From Hankyongella ginsenosidimutans (GTDB taxonomy: Bacteria; Pseudomonadota; Alphaproteobacteria; Sphingomonadales; Sphingomonadaceae): 64,000 nucleotides of DNA. The notes beneath the pieces were generated by a model. That model made no database searches. It was not told where the DNA came from and was given only the letters and a program-made list of their open reading frames with translations. The position numbers were made by a program, and so were the translations under genes. This document shows positions 41,127-53,669 of this stretch, in pieces. The stretch lies in the NCBI RefSeq assembly GCF_005144965.1, contig NZ_CP039704.1, positions 124,001 to 188,000 of the forward strand, written 5' to 3'. Numbering within the stretch: position 1 is the first letter of the stretch; the number at the start of each line of letters is the position of its first letter.

Positions 41127-42368
41127 CTAGGCCAGCATCAGCAGCGGTTCTTCGATCAGGCGCTTGAACTCGGCCAGGAAGGCAGCACCGATCGCGCCGT
41201 CGAGCACCCGGTGGTCGACCGACAGGGTGACCGACATCACGGTCGCGATTGCAATAGCACCATTTCTGACTACAGCGCGCTGTTCGCCCGCACCGACGGC
41301 CAGAATCGCACCCTGCGGCGGGTTGATCACCGCCTCGAACTGCTTGATGCCCATCATCCCCAGATTCGAGATCGAGAAGGTGCCGCCCTGATAGTCTTCC
41401 GGCATCAACTTGCCGTCGCGCGCCTTGTCGGCGAGCGCCTTCATCTCGGTCGAGATGTCTGCCAGGCCCTTGGAGCAGGCGCCCCGGATGACCGGCGTCA
41501 CCAGCCCGCCCGGCACCGCGACCGCGACCGAAATGTCAGCGCGCTGGAAGCGATACATCCTGTCGCCGGCGAACATGGCGTTGGCGTCCGGCACTTTCTT
41601 CAGGCTCAGGCCGCAGGCGCGGATGATGAAATCATTGACCGAAAGCTTGACGCCCTGCTTCTCCAGCGCCGTGTTCAGCGCCTTCCGGCTGGCCATCAGC
41701 GCATCCAGTTCGACGTCGACGGTCAGGTAGAAGTGCGGCACGGTTGATTTCGACTCCGCCATGCGCTTGGCGATCACCTTGCGCATGCCCGGCAGCTTGA
41801 TCTCCTCGAACGGCACATCCGCTGGCGGCGTAAAGTCGCTGGCGGCCGCTGGCCTGATGGCCGCGGCAGCCGGCGCGACACTGCCGGTGCACCGCCCAAT
41901 ACGTCCGCCTTGACGATCCGCCCGCCCGGCCCCGTACCGGCAAGGGCGGACAAGTCGATGCCCTTGTCGGCGGCGATCCGGCGCGCCAGCGGCGAGGCCT
42001 TCACACGATCAGCCTCTGCCCTCACCCGGCGCTCCGCGCCACCCTCTCCCGCCGGGGAGAGGGTTTTTCCGCCACCGCTGCCCCTCCCCTTGCGGGAGAG
42101 GGTTGGGGTGAGGGTTTTGGCCGTCCTCTTCCACCAGCAGCACAGCGATCTTGGTCCCGACCTTTACGTCTTCGGTGCCCTCGGCGATGACAATCTCACC
42201 GATCACGCCTTCGTCGACCGCCTCGAACTCCATGGTCGCCTTGTCGGTCTCGATCTCGGCCATCACCTGGCCGGACTTGACCGTATCGCCGGCCTTCACC
42301 AGCCACTTGGCCAGCGTGCCGGCTTCCATGGTCGGACTCAGAGCGGGCATCAGAATGTCAATGGGCAT
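41127..42368 (-). CDS. pdhC: Dihydrolipoamide acetyltransferase, E2 of pyruvate dehydrogenase (indels; repeat in linker)
   Basis: The lipoyl domain [24 protein letters not shown]...[20 protein letters not shown] has its lipoylated Lys in ETDKATMEF (near residue 43). A linker, then the E1/E3-binding domain [33 protein letters not shown], then the catalytic domain with [47 protein letters not shown] and the active-site [16 protein letters not shown]. The linker contains CTCTCCC palindromes (42041-42115) and, as sequenced, a frame break that two restored bases would fix. Another change lies near 41880. Confidence 0.95.
42041..42115. repeat. CTCTCCC palindromic repeats inside the pdhC linker
   Basis: ACCCTCTCCCGCCGGGGAGAGGGT (42041-42064) and, 18 bases on, CCCCTCCCCTTGCGGGAGAGGG followed by TTGGGGTGAGGG. 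They are the same family as the DUF559 flanks. In the E2 frame they encode Pro/Gly/Arg-rich residues ([11 protein letters not shown]...) between the lipoyl and peripheral subunit-binding domains. Confidence 0.8.
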
Positions 42369-42403
42369 AATGCCTCCTCAACAAGGTTGCAGGCGCGCAA
42401 CCC

Positions 42404-43779
42404 TCAGCGATAACAGACGGACTTGGCGGCGGCGACGACGTCGTCCGCCTTCACCAGGGCGAGCTTCTCGAGAGTGTTCGCATACGGCAGCGGCACATCC
42501 TTGTCGGTCACGCGCAGCACCGGGGCATCGAGATCGTCGAACCCATCCTCCATGCAGATGGCCATGATTTCCGACGACACCGAGAATTGCGGCCAGGCCT
42601 CCTCGACGCAAACGAGGCGGTTGGTCTTCTTCAGCGACGCCAGCACGGTCTCCCGATCCAGGGGCCGGATGGTGCGCAGGTCGACCACTTCGGCGTCGAT
42701 CCCTCGCCCGCCAGGGTCTCGGCTGCCTCCAACGCCACCCCGACGGCGATCGAATAGGCGACCAGGGTCACATCGGCGCCGGGGCGCACGATACGCGCCT
42801 TGCCGATCGGCAGCACATAGTCATCCACCTGCGGCACATCGAACGAGCGCCCGTAGACCAGCTCGTTCTCCAGGAATACGACCGGGTCCGGGGAACGGAT
42901 CGCGGCCTTGAGCAGGCCTTTGCAGTCGGCGGCGTCGTAGGGCGCGATGACGATCAGACCGGGCACATGGCCATACCAGGCGGCATAGTTCTGGCTGTGC
43001 TGAGCGGCCACACGGCTTGCAGCGCCGTTCGGCCCGCGAAACACGATCGGGCACCGCATCTGGCCGCCGGACATGTAGTTGGTCTTGGCGGCCGAGTTGA
43101 TGATCTGGTCGATCGCCTGCATGGCGAAGTTCATGGTCATGAACTCGACGACCGGCTTAAGGCCGCCCATGGCCGCACCGACGCCGACGCCTGCAAAGCC
43201 GTGTTCGGTGATCGGGGTATCGATAACCCGCTGCGGGCCGAATTCCTGCAGCAGACCCTGGGTGACCTTGTAGGCCCCTGATACTCGGCGACTTCCTCGC
43301 CCATCACGAACACGCTCGGATCGCGGCGCATCTCCTCGGCCATGGCGTCGCGCAAGGCCTCGCGCACGGTCATCTTGGTGAAGGTGGTCCCGACCGGCAG
43401 CGTGGGATCGGCCGGGCGCGGCACGATGGACGGCGCGGCGGCGGGGACAGACTGAGCCGGGGCGACGGCAGGCGCCGGTGGCGCTGCAGGAGCAGGCTGC
43501 GCAACGGTTGGCGGCGCCGCGGGAGGTGCTGCGCTCGCCATCGGCGACAAGCGTTGCGATCCGGGTGCCGACCTTCACATTCTCCGTGCCCTCGGCCACC
43601 AGGATTTCGCCGATCACGCCTTCGTCGACCGCCTCGAACTCCATGGTCGCCTTGTCGGTCTCGATCTCGGCCATCACCTGGCCGGACTTGACCGTATCGC
43701 CGGGCTTCACCAGCCACTTGGCCAGCGTGCCCTCCTCCATGGTCGGACTCATCGCAGGCAGCAGGATATCGACCGGCAT
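42404..43779 (-). CDS. pdhB: Pyruvate dehydrogenase E1 beta subunit with N-terminal lipoyl domain (indels)
   Basis: About 460 residues. Residues 1-80 are a lipoyl domain ([30 protein letters not shown] ... ETDKATMEF), nearly a copy of that in pdhC and typical of alphaproteobacterial PdhB. After an Ala/Pro linker ([21 protein letters not shown]) the transketolase-like beta subunit follows: [77 protein letters not shown]. The C-terminus includes [20 protein letters not shown]. Frames change near 43545, 43275 and 42705. Its start overlaps the pdhA stop by one base. Confidence 0.95.
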
Positions 43780-44853
43780 CAGTAGGCCTCCACGAGAATG
43801 TCGGTGTAGAGTTCGGCAGGGTCAGGCTCGGGGCTCGACTGCGCAAATTCCGCGGCGTCGGCCACCACTTCGCGCACGCGCTTGTCGATGGCCTTGAGGT
43901 CTTCCTCCGCGATGCCGAGCGCCAGCAGCTTCGCCTTGGCCCTCGATCGGATCCGACTTCTCACGCATGGCGTCCACTTCCTCGCGCGTCCGGTATTTGG
44001 CGGGGTCGGACATCGAGTGGCCGCGATACCGGTAGGTCATCAGCTCGAGCAGCAGCGGCCCCTTGCCCGCGCGCACCCATTCCAGCGCCCGCTCGGCCGC
44101 GCCACGAACTTCAAGGACGTCCATGCCGTTGATCTGCAGCCCCGGAATACGGAAGCTCTCGCCGCGGCGGAACAGTTCACGCTCGGCGGATGCTCGCCCG
44201 ACGCTCGTTCCCATGGCATACTGGTTGTTCTCGATGACGTAGATGGCGGGCAGTTTCCACAGCTCAGCCATGTTGAAACTCTCGTAAACCTGCCCCTGGT
44301 TGGCTGCGCCGTCGCCGAAGTAGGCGAGACACACGCCACCGTCCTGCTGATACTTGTGGGAAAAGGCTAACCCGGTTCCAAGGCTCACCTGCGCCCCGAC
44401 GATGCCGTGGCCGCCGTAGAAGCGGTGCTCGACCGAGAACATGTGCATCGAGCCGCCCTTGCCTTTGGAGATCCCGCCGGCACGACCGGTCAGTTCCGCC
44501 ATGACGGCGCGCGGCGCGATGCCGCACATCAGCATGTGGCCGTGGTCGCGATAGCCGGTAATAACGCTGTCGACGGGCTTCAAGGCCGATTGCAGGCCGA
44601 CCACGACCGCTTCCTGCCCGATATAAAGGTGGCAGAAGCCGCCGATCAAGCCCAGACCATAGAGCTGGCCCGCCCGCTCCTCGAAGCGGCGGATCAGCAG
44701 CATCTGCTCGTAGAACGCCAGGAGTTCTTCGCGCGTCGCCGCGTAAGCGACCGGGTAGGTCGGGCAGTCGAAGCGCGTGGTCTGCCGCGCAGGATCGACT
44801 GCGCCCACCGTCGCTGGAGCCGTATTCGACTTTGATCGTGTTGCTCGCGCCAT
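43779..44853 (-). CDS. pdhA: Pyruvate dehydrogenase E1 alpha subunit (one indel)
   Basis: About 358 residues. [41 protein letters not shown] opens the core. [16 protein letters not shown] and [17 protein letters not shown] line the active site. [36 protein letters not shown] is the thiamine diphosphate motif (GDG...NN). [21 protein letters not shown] is the phosphorylation-loop equivalent. One frame change near 43940 joins SDPIE to [20 protein letters not shown]. The gene leads a run pdhA-pdhB-pdhC on the minus strand. Confidence 0.96.
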
Positions 44854-45010
44854 GCCTGGTCCTCAACATGATGAATTGCCCGACGCCAGCGTGCGCCGCA
44901 GGCGGCTCCGTTATAGCGCGACACATCGTGTCGCCAAGCCGAAAGCGTTGGGACAGAAAGTTTCTCCTGAGACGAATCCATCAAAGAATCCGACAGGTTG
45001 TGAGGGTTGT

Positions 45011-45346
45011 TTATTGTGCGGGTGCGTCGTTCTGCGGTGGCAGCGAGACCACATACTCATCCTGCCCGACGAGTCCGAGCACGCGGCGGGCAAGCTCATC
45101 AGCATAGTCGCGGTCCATGGCGTCCCGGTTCAACAGCGCGATACGCCGCTCCAGCGTCGCACGCTCCACCGCCAATCGTTCGGCCTGCCCGGTCACGACG
45201 CCAAGCTGCCGGGCATAGTGCTGCGCCGCAATAATTCCAGCCGAACCGAACACCGCATGATAGCCGAAGAACGCCATCACCAGCAGGCACAATGCGGGGA
45301 TCAGCAACTGCCGGACGCGCTCGGCAATGATCGTTCTTAATTCCAT
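45011..45346 (-). CDS. FtsB/DivIC-like septum formation initiator
   Basis: A 111-residue bitopic protein. One hydrophobic helix (about residues 14-34, LLIPALCLLVMAFFGYHAVFG) is followed by a coiled coil (QLGVVTGQAERLAVERATLERRIALLN) and a short tail ending YADELARRVLGLVGQDEYVV. This is the layout of FtsB/DivIC, the divisome scaffold that pairs with FtsL. Its position between eno and pdhA is the usual one for this gene in alphaproteobacteria, which strengthens the call. Confidence 0.85.
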   Translation of the reverse strand: MELRTIIAERVRQLLIPALCLLVMAFFGYHAVFGSAGIIAAQHYARQLGVVTGQAERLAVERATLERRIALLNRDAMDRDYADELARRVLGLVGQDEYVVSLPPQNDAPAQ

Positions 45347-45434
45347 AAGCGAGAAGAATCACAGCCGAGTCCGCGGGTCAAGGGCCTTGCAGGTCTGTCG
45401 CCCTGGTCTTGTATAATATCGCCGCGGCCCGCGA

Positions 45435-47343
<1,909 letters not shown>

Positions 47344-48125
47344 ACTGGCCGCGCTCGCTGATTGCGACCCGGGCCGTCAGCCTCTGCCCGGGCAGCAGGT
47401 CGACAAGGCCTGCGCGTCTTGCCGTCTCCATATGCACGAAGATATCCGTGTCGTCATCAGGTCTTGCGACAAAACCATACCCCTTCAGGCGATTGAACCA
47501 TTTGACAACGACAGGCTCGAAATCACCGGCGTCGCCGTCACGAGCCAGGCGGGTTGTTCTTGGGTGTGTCGACCGCGGCGCCATCGTCTCCAGATCAGGA
47601 GCCGTCGCCGTCGTCAAATCGAGCATCGTGATCTTTTGCGCCTGACGCCCACGGACTCGGCGCACCACGAGACAACCCATCGTTGCGCCTTCCGGCAAGG
47701 TACGCCGGCCCAATTCCCGCAAGACCGAGAAGTGTATCAGCACATCTCAGAGCCGTCCTCAGGGATCAGGAAGCCGTAACCCTTTATCGGGTCGAACCAT
47801 TTAACGACGCCGGTTAGTCGTTCAGCGTGTCCATCCTGTCCTGACCCACTTGAGGAATCACTCATACCCGACGGCACTGTCTGATCGCACTTGAGAATGT
47901 AGGACATCAATCTACGCCCTGAAATCGTTAAAAGCGATACCACAAGTTGTGAAACTCTCAAAATTTATTGCGTCCAAGCCTTGCATTTTCTGAGAGGCCA
48001 CAACGGCTTGGTTGCACAAAGCACACGCTTTACCTTCCAGGCAGGCCGGACCGGCGCATTGCTGCACCGCACAAAATCGTGCTAGAACACGGTGTTTCGC
48101 GTAGCCTGCCGACTGGATGACCTGA

Positions 48126-48664
48126 ATGGCGCACTCCGGACGTTTCACCATAAGGATCAAACCCTCGGCTTTCTGGCAAAGTTTCCTGGATGCACGCGTT
48201 ATCGAGGCGCTGCTTCCAGCGTGTCGGCGCTTCTCCCGGCTGGACGAGCGCGAGTACGAGGGCATTTATGAACTGCCCTCTGCTGCGGGGCTTACGCCTC
48301 AATCTGGGCGATCGTTCGCAAGGAAGGCGCGATCGCGGAGATCGAACTCCAGGTCATTGTCCGGCGGACGCGCGTTTTCCATGCCAGCCTGCGCATCGAG
48401 TCGCAGGCCGCTGCGTCCGGCATGCGCATTCAACTCCTGGCCACGCTCCATGACGCTGATCCTGCCGATATCGAGAACGCACTTGCGCAGCTGGACGCCC
48501 ATGCGACAGCTATTCTATGGCGGCTTGAGCGTGTAGCGGCGGGTGGAGTTTTCCATTCGGCGACAGTGCGCGTCGGTGCCTGCAGGCCGGCGTGGACTTT
48601 TCAAGCGACCCTCGGGCTGAGTCTGGGCCTCGCCCCGTCAAGGATGCGACAGATCGATGGTTGA
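48126..48664 (+). CDS. CoxG-like (SRPBCC) protein, putative (indel)
   Basis: About 178 residues after a frame change near 48290: FTIRIKPSAFWQSFLDARVIEALLPACRRFSRLDEREYEGIYEL, then AYASIWAIVRKEGAIAEIELQVIVRRTRVFHASLRIESQAAASGMRIQLLATLHDADPADIENALAQLDAHATAILWRLERV. The opening resembles CoxG-type SRPBCC proteins (FWxxLxDxxVxxxLxPxCxxxxxxxxxEYEG). It directly precedes an xdhC gene, as CoxG-like genes often do. The match is weak and I could not check other SRPBCC families. Its last eight bases overlap XdhC. Confidence 0.45.
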
Positions 48665-49598
48665 GGCGGATCCGGATTGGCGGACCTTGTTAAGCGCCGC
48701 GCATAGCTGGCTGGCTGCTGGCCGCGCCGTTGCCATTGCCACCGTTGCATCGGCCTGGGGTTCCGCGCCACGCCGCGTGGGCGCGCAGATGGTCATCGAC
48801 GAGCAGGGGCGATCGCTGGCTCTGTCAGCGGCGGCTGCGTCGAGGGGAAGTCATCGCAGAAGCGCTTGCAATACTGGGGAGCCCGGCCGGCCCGCACGGC
48901 AAAACTCTGGATTTTGATGTCGCGGACGATGTTGCGTGGCGGGTTGGCCTTGCCTGCGGCGGGCGAATCACCGTGTTGCTGCAGGCGGTGCGCCCCGGCG
49001 GCTTCGACCCGAACCTGCTGGCGAGAACCCTGTCCGCTACCGATACGGTGCTTGATCTTGACGAAGACGGCGCGCGCCTCGCCGCGCAGGATGGTGCACA
49101 CGCCGGCACGGGCCTGCGCTTGCGCTACGGCCCTGCGCCGCGCCTCGCCATCATCGGGGCAGCACATATTGCGCAGCATCTCGCGCCAATCATGCGCATG
49201 CTCGGCTACGATGTGACCGTGATCGACCCACGCCGCCAGTTTGCGACGCCAGAACGCTTTCCCGGTGCCACCATAGACACCCGCTGGCCGGACGAAGCGC
49301 TGGACGCCTGGCAGCCGGACGCAGCGTCCGCCGTCGTTGCGCTGACGCACGATCCCAAGCTGGACGACCCCGCACTCATGGCCGCGCTGCGATCACCAGC
49401 CTTCTACATTGCAGCGCTCGGCTCGCGCAAAACCCATGCAGCGCGGTTGGAGCGCCTGGGGCAGCCGGCTTCGCTCCGCAGGCGCTCGTGCGCATTCATG
49501 GCCCGGCGGGCCTCAGCATCGGCGCCGCCACGCCGGCGGAGATCGCCGTATCGGTCGCCGCGCAATTGACTGCCGCGCGGCGTGGAGTACTCGCTTGA
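48657..49598 (+). CDS. xdhC: XdhC/CoxI family molybdenum-hydroxylase maturation protein (indels)
   Basis: About 313 residues. The N-terminal XdhC/CoxI domain has AVAIATVASAWGSAPRRVGAQMVIDEQG and, after a frame change near 48828, SVSGGCVEGEVIAEAL with the conserved Cys. The C-terminal Rossmann domain has RLAIIGAAHIAQHLAPIMRMLGYDVTVIDPR, SAVVALTHDPKLDDPAL and FYIAALGSRKTHAARLERL, then after another change near 49463 IHGPAGLSIGAATPAEIAVSVAAQL. XdhC proteins bind and sulfurate Mo cofactor for xanthine dehydrogenase-type enzymes. The stop overlaps the following TTG start. Confidence 0.92.
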
Positions 49599-51193
49599 TT
49601 TTCGGACCCAACCCCAGCGAGTCGGCGGCGGGCACCATTCTTGCGCATGGACTGCGGGTCGGTGCGGCCTGGTGGCCGAAGGGCCGCCTGCTCTCGCCAG
49701 CGGACATCGATGCCCTGCATGCCGCCGCCATCGAGACCGTGATCGTCGCGCGACTCGAAGCCGGCGATGTTGCGGAGGACGCCGCCGCTGCCCAGCTTGC
49801 CGCACGCCTGGCCGGCGACGGCTGCATGGTGGAACCGCCGGTTCACGGGCGCTGCAATATCCGCGCAGGCGCGGACGGCCTGTGCCTGCTCGACATAGAT
49901 GTGCTCGACGCGGTCAACCGGCTCGACCCGGCGCTGACCATCGCCACCAGAGCGGCCTGCGCCGCTGTGCGCGCCGGAGAGATCGTCGCCACGGTCAAGG
50001 TCATCCCTTATGCCGTGCCACAGACGCTGGTGACCGCTGCATGTGCCGCATGTCATGCGCCCAGCGTGTCCGTCGCTGCATATCGGGGCCAACCCGCTGC
50101 CTTGGTTCAAACCTACCTGGACGACCCGAACGAGAAGCTGTTCGGCAAAACCGAGCGCGTACTCCGCCAGCGACTGGCGCGGCTCGGCAGCACGATGACG
50201 ATCTTGCCCACCGTCCCGCACACGGTGGATGCGCTGGCCAAAGCATTGTCCGAGGCCCCGGCGGGCAGCCTCCTGCTGGTACAAGGCGCATCGGCGACCA
50301 TCGACCCGCGCGACATCATTCCGGAGGCCATCCGCCGGGCGGGCGGGCATGTCGAGCGCGTCGGCATGCCCGTTGACCCCGGCAACCTGCTCTGCCTCGG
50401 CTGGCTCGACGGCCGCGCAGTCATCGGCCTGCCTGGATGCGCGCGCTCTCCCAAGCGCAACGGCGTCGATCTGGTGCTGGAGCGCCTGCTGGCGGGCCAG
50501 CCTGTCGGCTCAGGGGACATCGCACGCATGGGTGTTGGCGGCTTGCTGGATGATACAGCCGAGCGCGGCATCCCGCGTGCCCGGCCGCCGCGTCTCACGA
50601 TTGGCGCCATCGTCCTCGCGGCCGGCCTGTCCCGCCGCATGGGTGCGAACAAGTTGCTGCTCGACCTGGGTGGCGCGCCGGTCGTGCGGCGCACGGTCGA
50701 GGCAGCGCTGGCGGCGGAACTGCCGGTGCTGGCGATGCTTGGACACGAAAGCGAGACTGTCACGGCAGCCCTTGAGGGCCTGCCGATCATGCAGGCGCAT
50801 GCGGCATGCTTTGCCGACGGGATGGGCGCGACCCTGGCCGAGGCGGCGCGCGCGATCCCTGCGGACTGGGACGGCGCACTGGTCATGCTTGGCGACATGC
50901 CGTCCATCGATCCGGAGACGATCCGCGGCTTGATCGCGGCCTTCGACCCCGAGCGCGGCCGGGATATCGTCTATCCCCTGTACGAGGAGACGCGAGGACA
51001 TCCGGTGCTCTGGGGCCGCGCCCATTTTGCCGCGCTGGCGGCGCTGAGCGGCGATACCGGCGCGCGCGGGCTGTTGGCGGCGAACCGTCTGCGGACCCTG
51101 GCCGTGCCAGTCGACGACCCCGGCGTCCTCGCCGATGTCGATACGCCGCAGGCGTACGCAGCGCTGCAGGCCATGTGGCCTCTCAGGCGCTGA
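49595..51193 (+). CDS. Molybdopterin-binding (MoeA/MPT-like) domain fused to MocA-like nucleotidyltransferase
   Basis: An intact 532-residue fusion. The N-terminal part begins at TTG 49595 as (M)IFGPNPSESAAGTILAHGLRVG and contains an MPT-binding domain (about residues 170-330). The C-terminal part is a MobA/MocA-type domain: IGAIVLAAGLSRRMGANKLLLDLGGAPVVRRTVEAAL, ADGMGATLAEAARAIPADWDGALVMLGDMPSIDPETIRGLI and GHPVLWGRAHF. MocA makes molybdopterin cytosine dinucleotide. This fusion is a known alphaproteobacterial family and fits cofactor loading of a xanthine dehydrogenase/aldehyde oxidase-type enzyme together with XdhC. The target enzyme is not in the window. Confidence 0.9.
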   Translation: MIFGPNPSESAAGTILAHGLRVGAAWWPKGRLLSPADIDALHAAAIETVIVARLEAGDVAEDAAAAQLAARLAGDGCMVEPPVHGRCNIRAGADGLCLLDIDVLDAVNRLDPALTIATRAACAAVRAGEIVATVKVIPYAVPQTLVTAACAACHAPSVSVAAYRGQPAALVQTYLDDPNEKLFGKTERVLRQRLARLGSTMTILPTVPHTVDALAKALSEAPAGSLLLVQGASATIDPRDIIPEAIRRAGGHVERVGMPVDPGNLLCLGWLDGRAVIGLPGCARSPKRNGVDLVLERLLAGQPVGSGDIARMGVGGLLDDTAERGIPRARPPRLTIGAIVLAAGLSRRMGANKLLLDLGGAPVVRRTVEAALAAELPVLAMLGHESETVTAALEGLPIMQAHAACFADGMGATLAEAARAIPADWDGALVMLGDMPSIDPETIRGLIAAFDPERGRDIVYPLYEETRGHPVLWGRAHFAALAALSGDTGARGLLAANRLRTLAVPVDDPGVLADVDTPQAYAALQAMWPLRR

Positions 51194-51721
51194 GTTCCTC
51201 CACCAGCGCCGTCAACGCCGCATCGTCCGCACAGCCGAGCAGCCGGCGCGCCAGATCGGGCGGATGGCCGGCCCGCGCCATGGCCGCCAGTTCGCGCCGG
51301 GCCGTTGAGTCATCCGCCGCTTTCAGGCGGTATGGGCCGAACCGCCTGCGCTGCATGAAGCGGACGGCCGCCTCGATCGCGTCGATATCATCAAGCGATG
51401 CGGCAACGCGCGTACGGTCGATGCCGTCAGCAGCCAGTCGCGCAGCAATGCTGGGCTTGCCCTGCCCGCGCCGCGCAAGCGACTGCGCCCGGGCGTGCGC
51501 GAAAGCACTGTCGTCAAGCGCGCCGAGCTGGCGAAGCTTGTCGACGATCGGCCCGATATAGGGGCGGCCTGCTCGGGCGGCACGAGCCCGCCGCGGCGGA
51601 TCGCCCGCTCCAGATAGCGGCGCAAGCGCTGCTCGCTGCAGGCGTAGCGCGCGACGTAGGCGAACGCGCGTTCCTCAAGTTTGCGGATTTCCGCGTCCCT
51701 GGATGTCTCATCAATTGTCAT
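51183..51721 (-). CDS. recX: RecX family regulatory protein (indel)
   Basis: About 179 residues. RDAEIRKLEERAFAYVARYACSEQRLRRYLERAIRRGG opens the first RecX repeat. After a frame change near 51575 it continues VDKLRQLGALDDSAFAHARAQSLARRGQGKPSIAARLAADGIDRTRVAASLDD and AAVRFMQRRRFGPYRLKAADDSTARRELAAMARAGHPPDLARRLLG. The triple three-helix arrangement fits RecX, which inhibits RecA filaments. recA is not adjacent. ATG 51721 has AAGAAG six bases upstream. The gene converges on the Mo-cofactor fusion with an 11-base overlap. Confidence 0.85.
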
Positions 51722-51942
51722 GGCCATCTTCTTGCCACAGTCGGGTCGAACTTTGACCTTCCCATTGCGCAATGGCCTCATGAATCAGGTCATACCGCCT
51801 GAGCCAGCAATCCGTGCGTGTCGAACGAGGGTGAGTGACCGGGAATGACCCTGAAATCTGAAGCGAAAGCCATTCGTGACGCCGGTACGGCCTCCGATAC
51901 AGAGCATGACGCAGCGCTGACCCCGACCCCACGCAATGCCCG

Positions 51943-53638
51943 ATGCCCCGCCGTTTCGCCGACTTCGCCACGCTGACGGACGCCATCGACTATGCGGCGC
52001 AAGGCGTACGCGGCGCCAATTTCTATAATGCGCGCGGCCAGTTGCTAGCCGTGCTGCCCTACAGCCAGCTGCGGCGCGAGGCGATCGACCTCGCCCGCCG
52101 CATGATCGGCTTTGGCGTCAAGCCCGGCGACCGGGTCGCCCTGATTGCCGAGACCTCGCCCGGGTTCCTCATCAGCTTCTGTGCCGCCGTCTATGCCGGC
52201 GCCCTGCCGACCCCGCTGCCGCTGCCGACGACCTTCGGCGGCCGGGAGGGCTACATCGACCAGATCGCACCCAGCTCCAGAGCTGCGACCCTGTGCTCGT
52301 GCTGTCGCCACCCGAACTCGTGGAACTGGTCCGCCAGGCCGCCGAGCCAATCGACGGCTGCCTCGCCGGCAGTTGGAACGCGCTCGCCGCCGTGCCGCCG
52401 GCAACCGGCGACCTGCCCGCGGCCAAGCCGGACGATGTCGCCTACCTGCAATATTCCTCCGGCAGCACGCGCTTCCCGCACGGCATCATGGTCACCCATC
52501 GCTCCATCATGGCGAATTGCTACGGGCAAGGCGCGTTCGGTGTCGGCCTGGAGCCGGACGATCGCGGCATCAACTGGCTGCCGCTCTATCACGACATGGG
52601 CCTGGTCGGGAACTTTCTGACCCCGCTGACCTGCCAGGTATCGATGGACTACCTGCCGACGGACGAGTTCGTGCGCCGGCCGCTGATCTGGCTCGACCTG
52701 ATCAGCCGCAACCCGCACCGGTCGATCTCGTTCAGCCCGGCCTTCGGCTATGACATCACGGCACGGCGCGCGGGCGCCGATGTGCTGGCCCGGCTCGACC
52801 TGTCGCGCTGGAAAGTGGCCGGCAGCGGCGGCGACATGATCCGCCCGGATATCATGAACCGCTTCATCGAGACCTTCGGCAAGGTCGGCTTCGATCCGGG
52901 CGCATTCGTCGCCTGCTACGGGCTGGCGGAGACCACCCTGGCGGTCACCTTCGTGCCGCGTGGGGCTGGCGTGTGCACCGACAGCATCGATGCCGCCAAG
53001 CTCGCCGGCCTCAACGCCAGCGGCAGCGAGACGCGCGGCACACGCGATTTCGTCGACTGCGGAGTCGTCATCCCCGGCCACCGTATCGAAATTCGCGGTG
53101 CCGATGGCGGCATTCTCGGCGACGGCGAAGTCGGCAAGGTCTGGGTGCATGGCCCCAGCGTCATGGCCGGCTATTTCCGCGATCCGGACCTGACCAGCGC
53201 CGTGCTGACGGCTGACGGCTGGCTCGACACCGGCGACATGGGCTACATGCGCGGCGAGTCGCTGTTCATCGTCGGCCGCATCAAGGACATGATCATCATC
53301 AACGGCCGCAACCTCTACCCGCAAGACATCGAGTGGGCGGCGGAACAGGCGAGCGGCCTGAAGCATGGTGATATCGCCGCCTTCGGAGTCGGCGATGGCC
53401 AGGGCGACGACCGCATCATGATCCTGGTGCAGTGCCGGATCAGCGAGCCGCAGGCGCGCGCGCAGCTCGTCGATGCGATCAAGGATGGTGTGCAGCGTCA
53501 CACCGGCCTGCTGGCGCAGGTCGAACTGGTGGGTCCGCGCGCCCTGCCCCGCACCTCATCCGGCAAGCTGGCGCGCAGCAAGGCGCGCAGCCAGTTTCTC
53601 TCCGGGAGATGGCAGCGCTCGACGCAGCCGCCGCTTGA
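51943..53638 (+). CDS. acsR: Fatty acyl-AMP ligase / acyl-ACP synthetase of ceramide cluster (indels)
   Basis: About 565 residues, ANL superfamily. GVKPGDRVALIAETSPGFLISFCAAVYAGALPTPLPLPTTFGGREGYIDQI is typical of FAAL-type enzymes. VAYLQYSSGSTRFPHGIMVTHRSIMANCYGQG is the P-loop; INWLPLYHDMGLVGNFLTPL, CYGLAETTLAVTF and FIVGRIKDMIIINGRNLYPQDIEWAAE follow. Such ligases load acyl chains onto a carrier protein. A base change near 52270 interrupts the N-terminus. Restoring one G near 53606 gives the stop at 53638 (SGEMAALDAAAA); uncorrected, the frame continues into cerR. First gene of the cluster. The symbol follows the Caulobacter naming by position and family. Confidence 0.82.
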
Positions 53639-53669
53639 GTTCGACGGCGTACCCGCGCACATTCGAACC

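Noticed and set aside
45387..45417. TTGCAG ... TATAAT promoter-like pair on the + strand between the FtsB-like gene and eno
   Set aside because: The spacer is 19 bases and it would point into eno antisense; no supporting gene, so probably chance.
47912..48265. Cysteine-rich small open frame on the minus strand upstream of the cold-shock gene
   Set aside because: No ribosome-binding site, no recognisable family, and it overlaps the start of the forward CoxG-like gene; the AT-rich stretch is more likely promoter/5' UTR.
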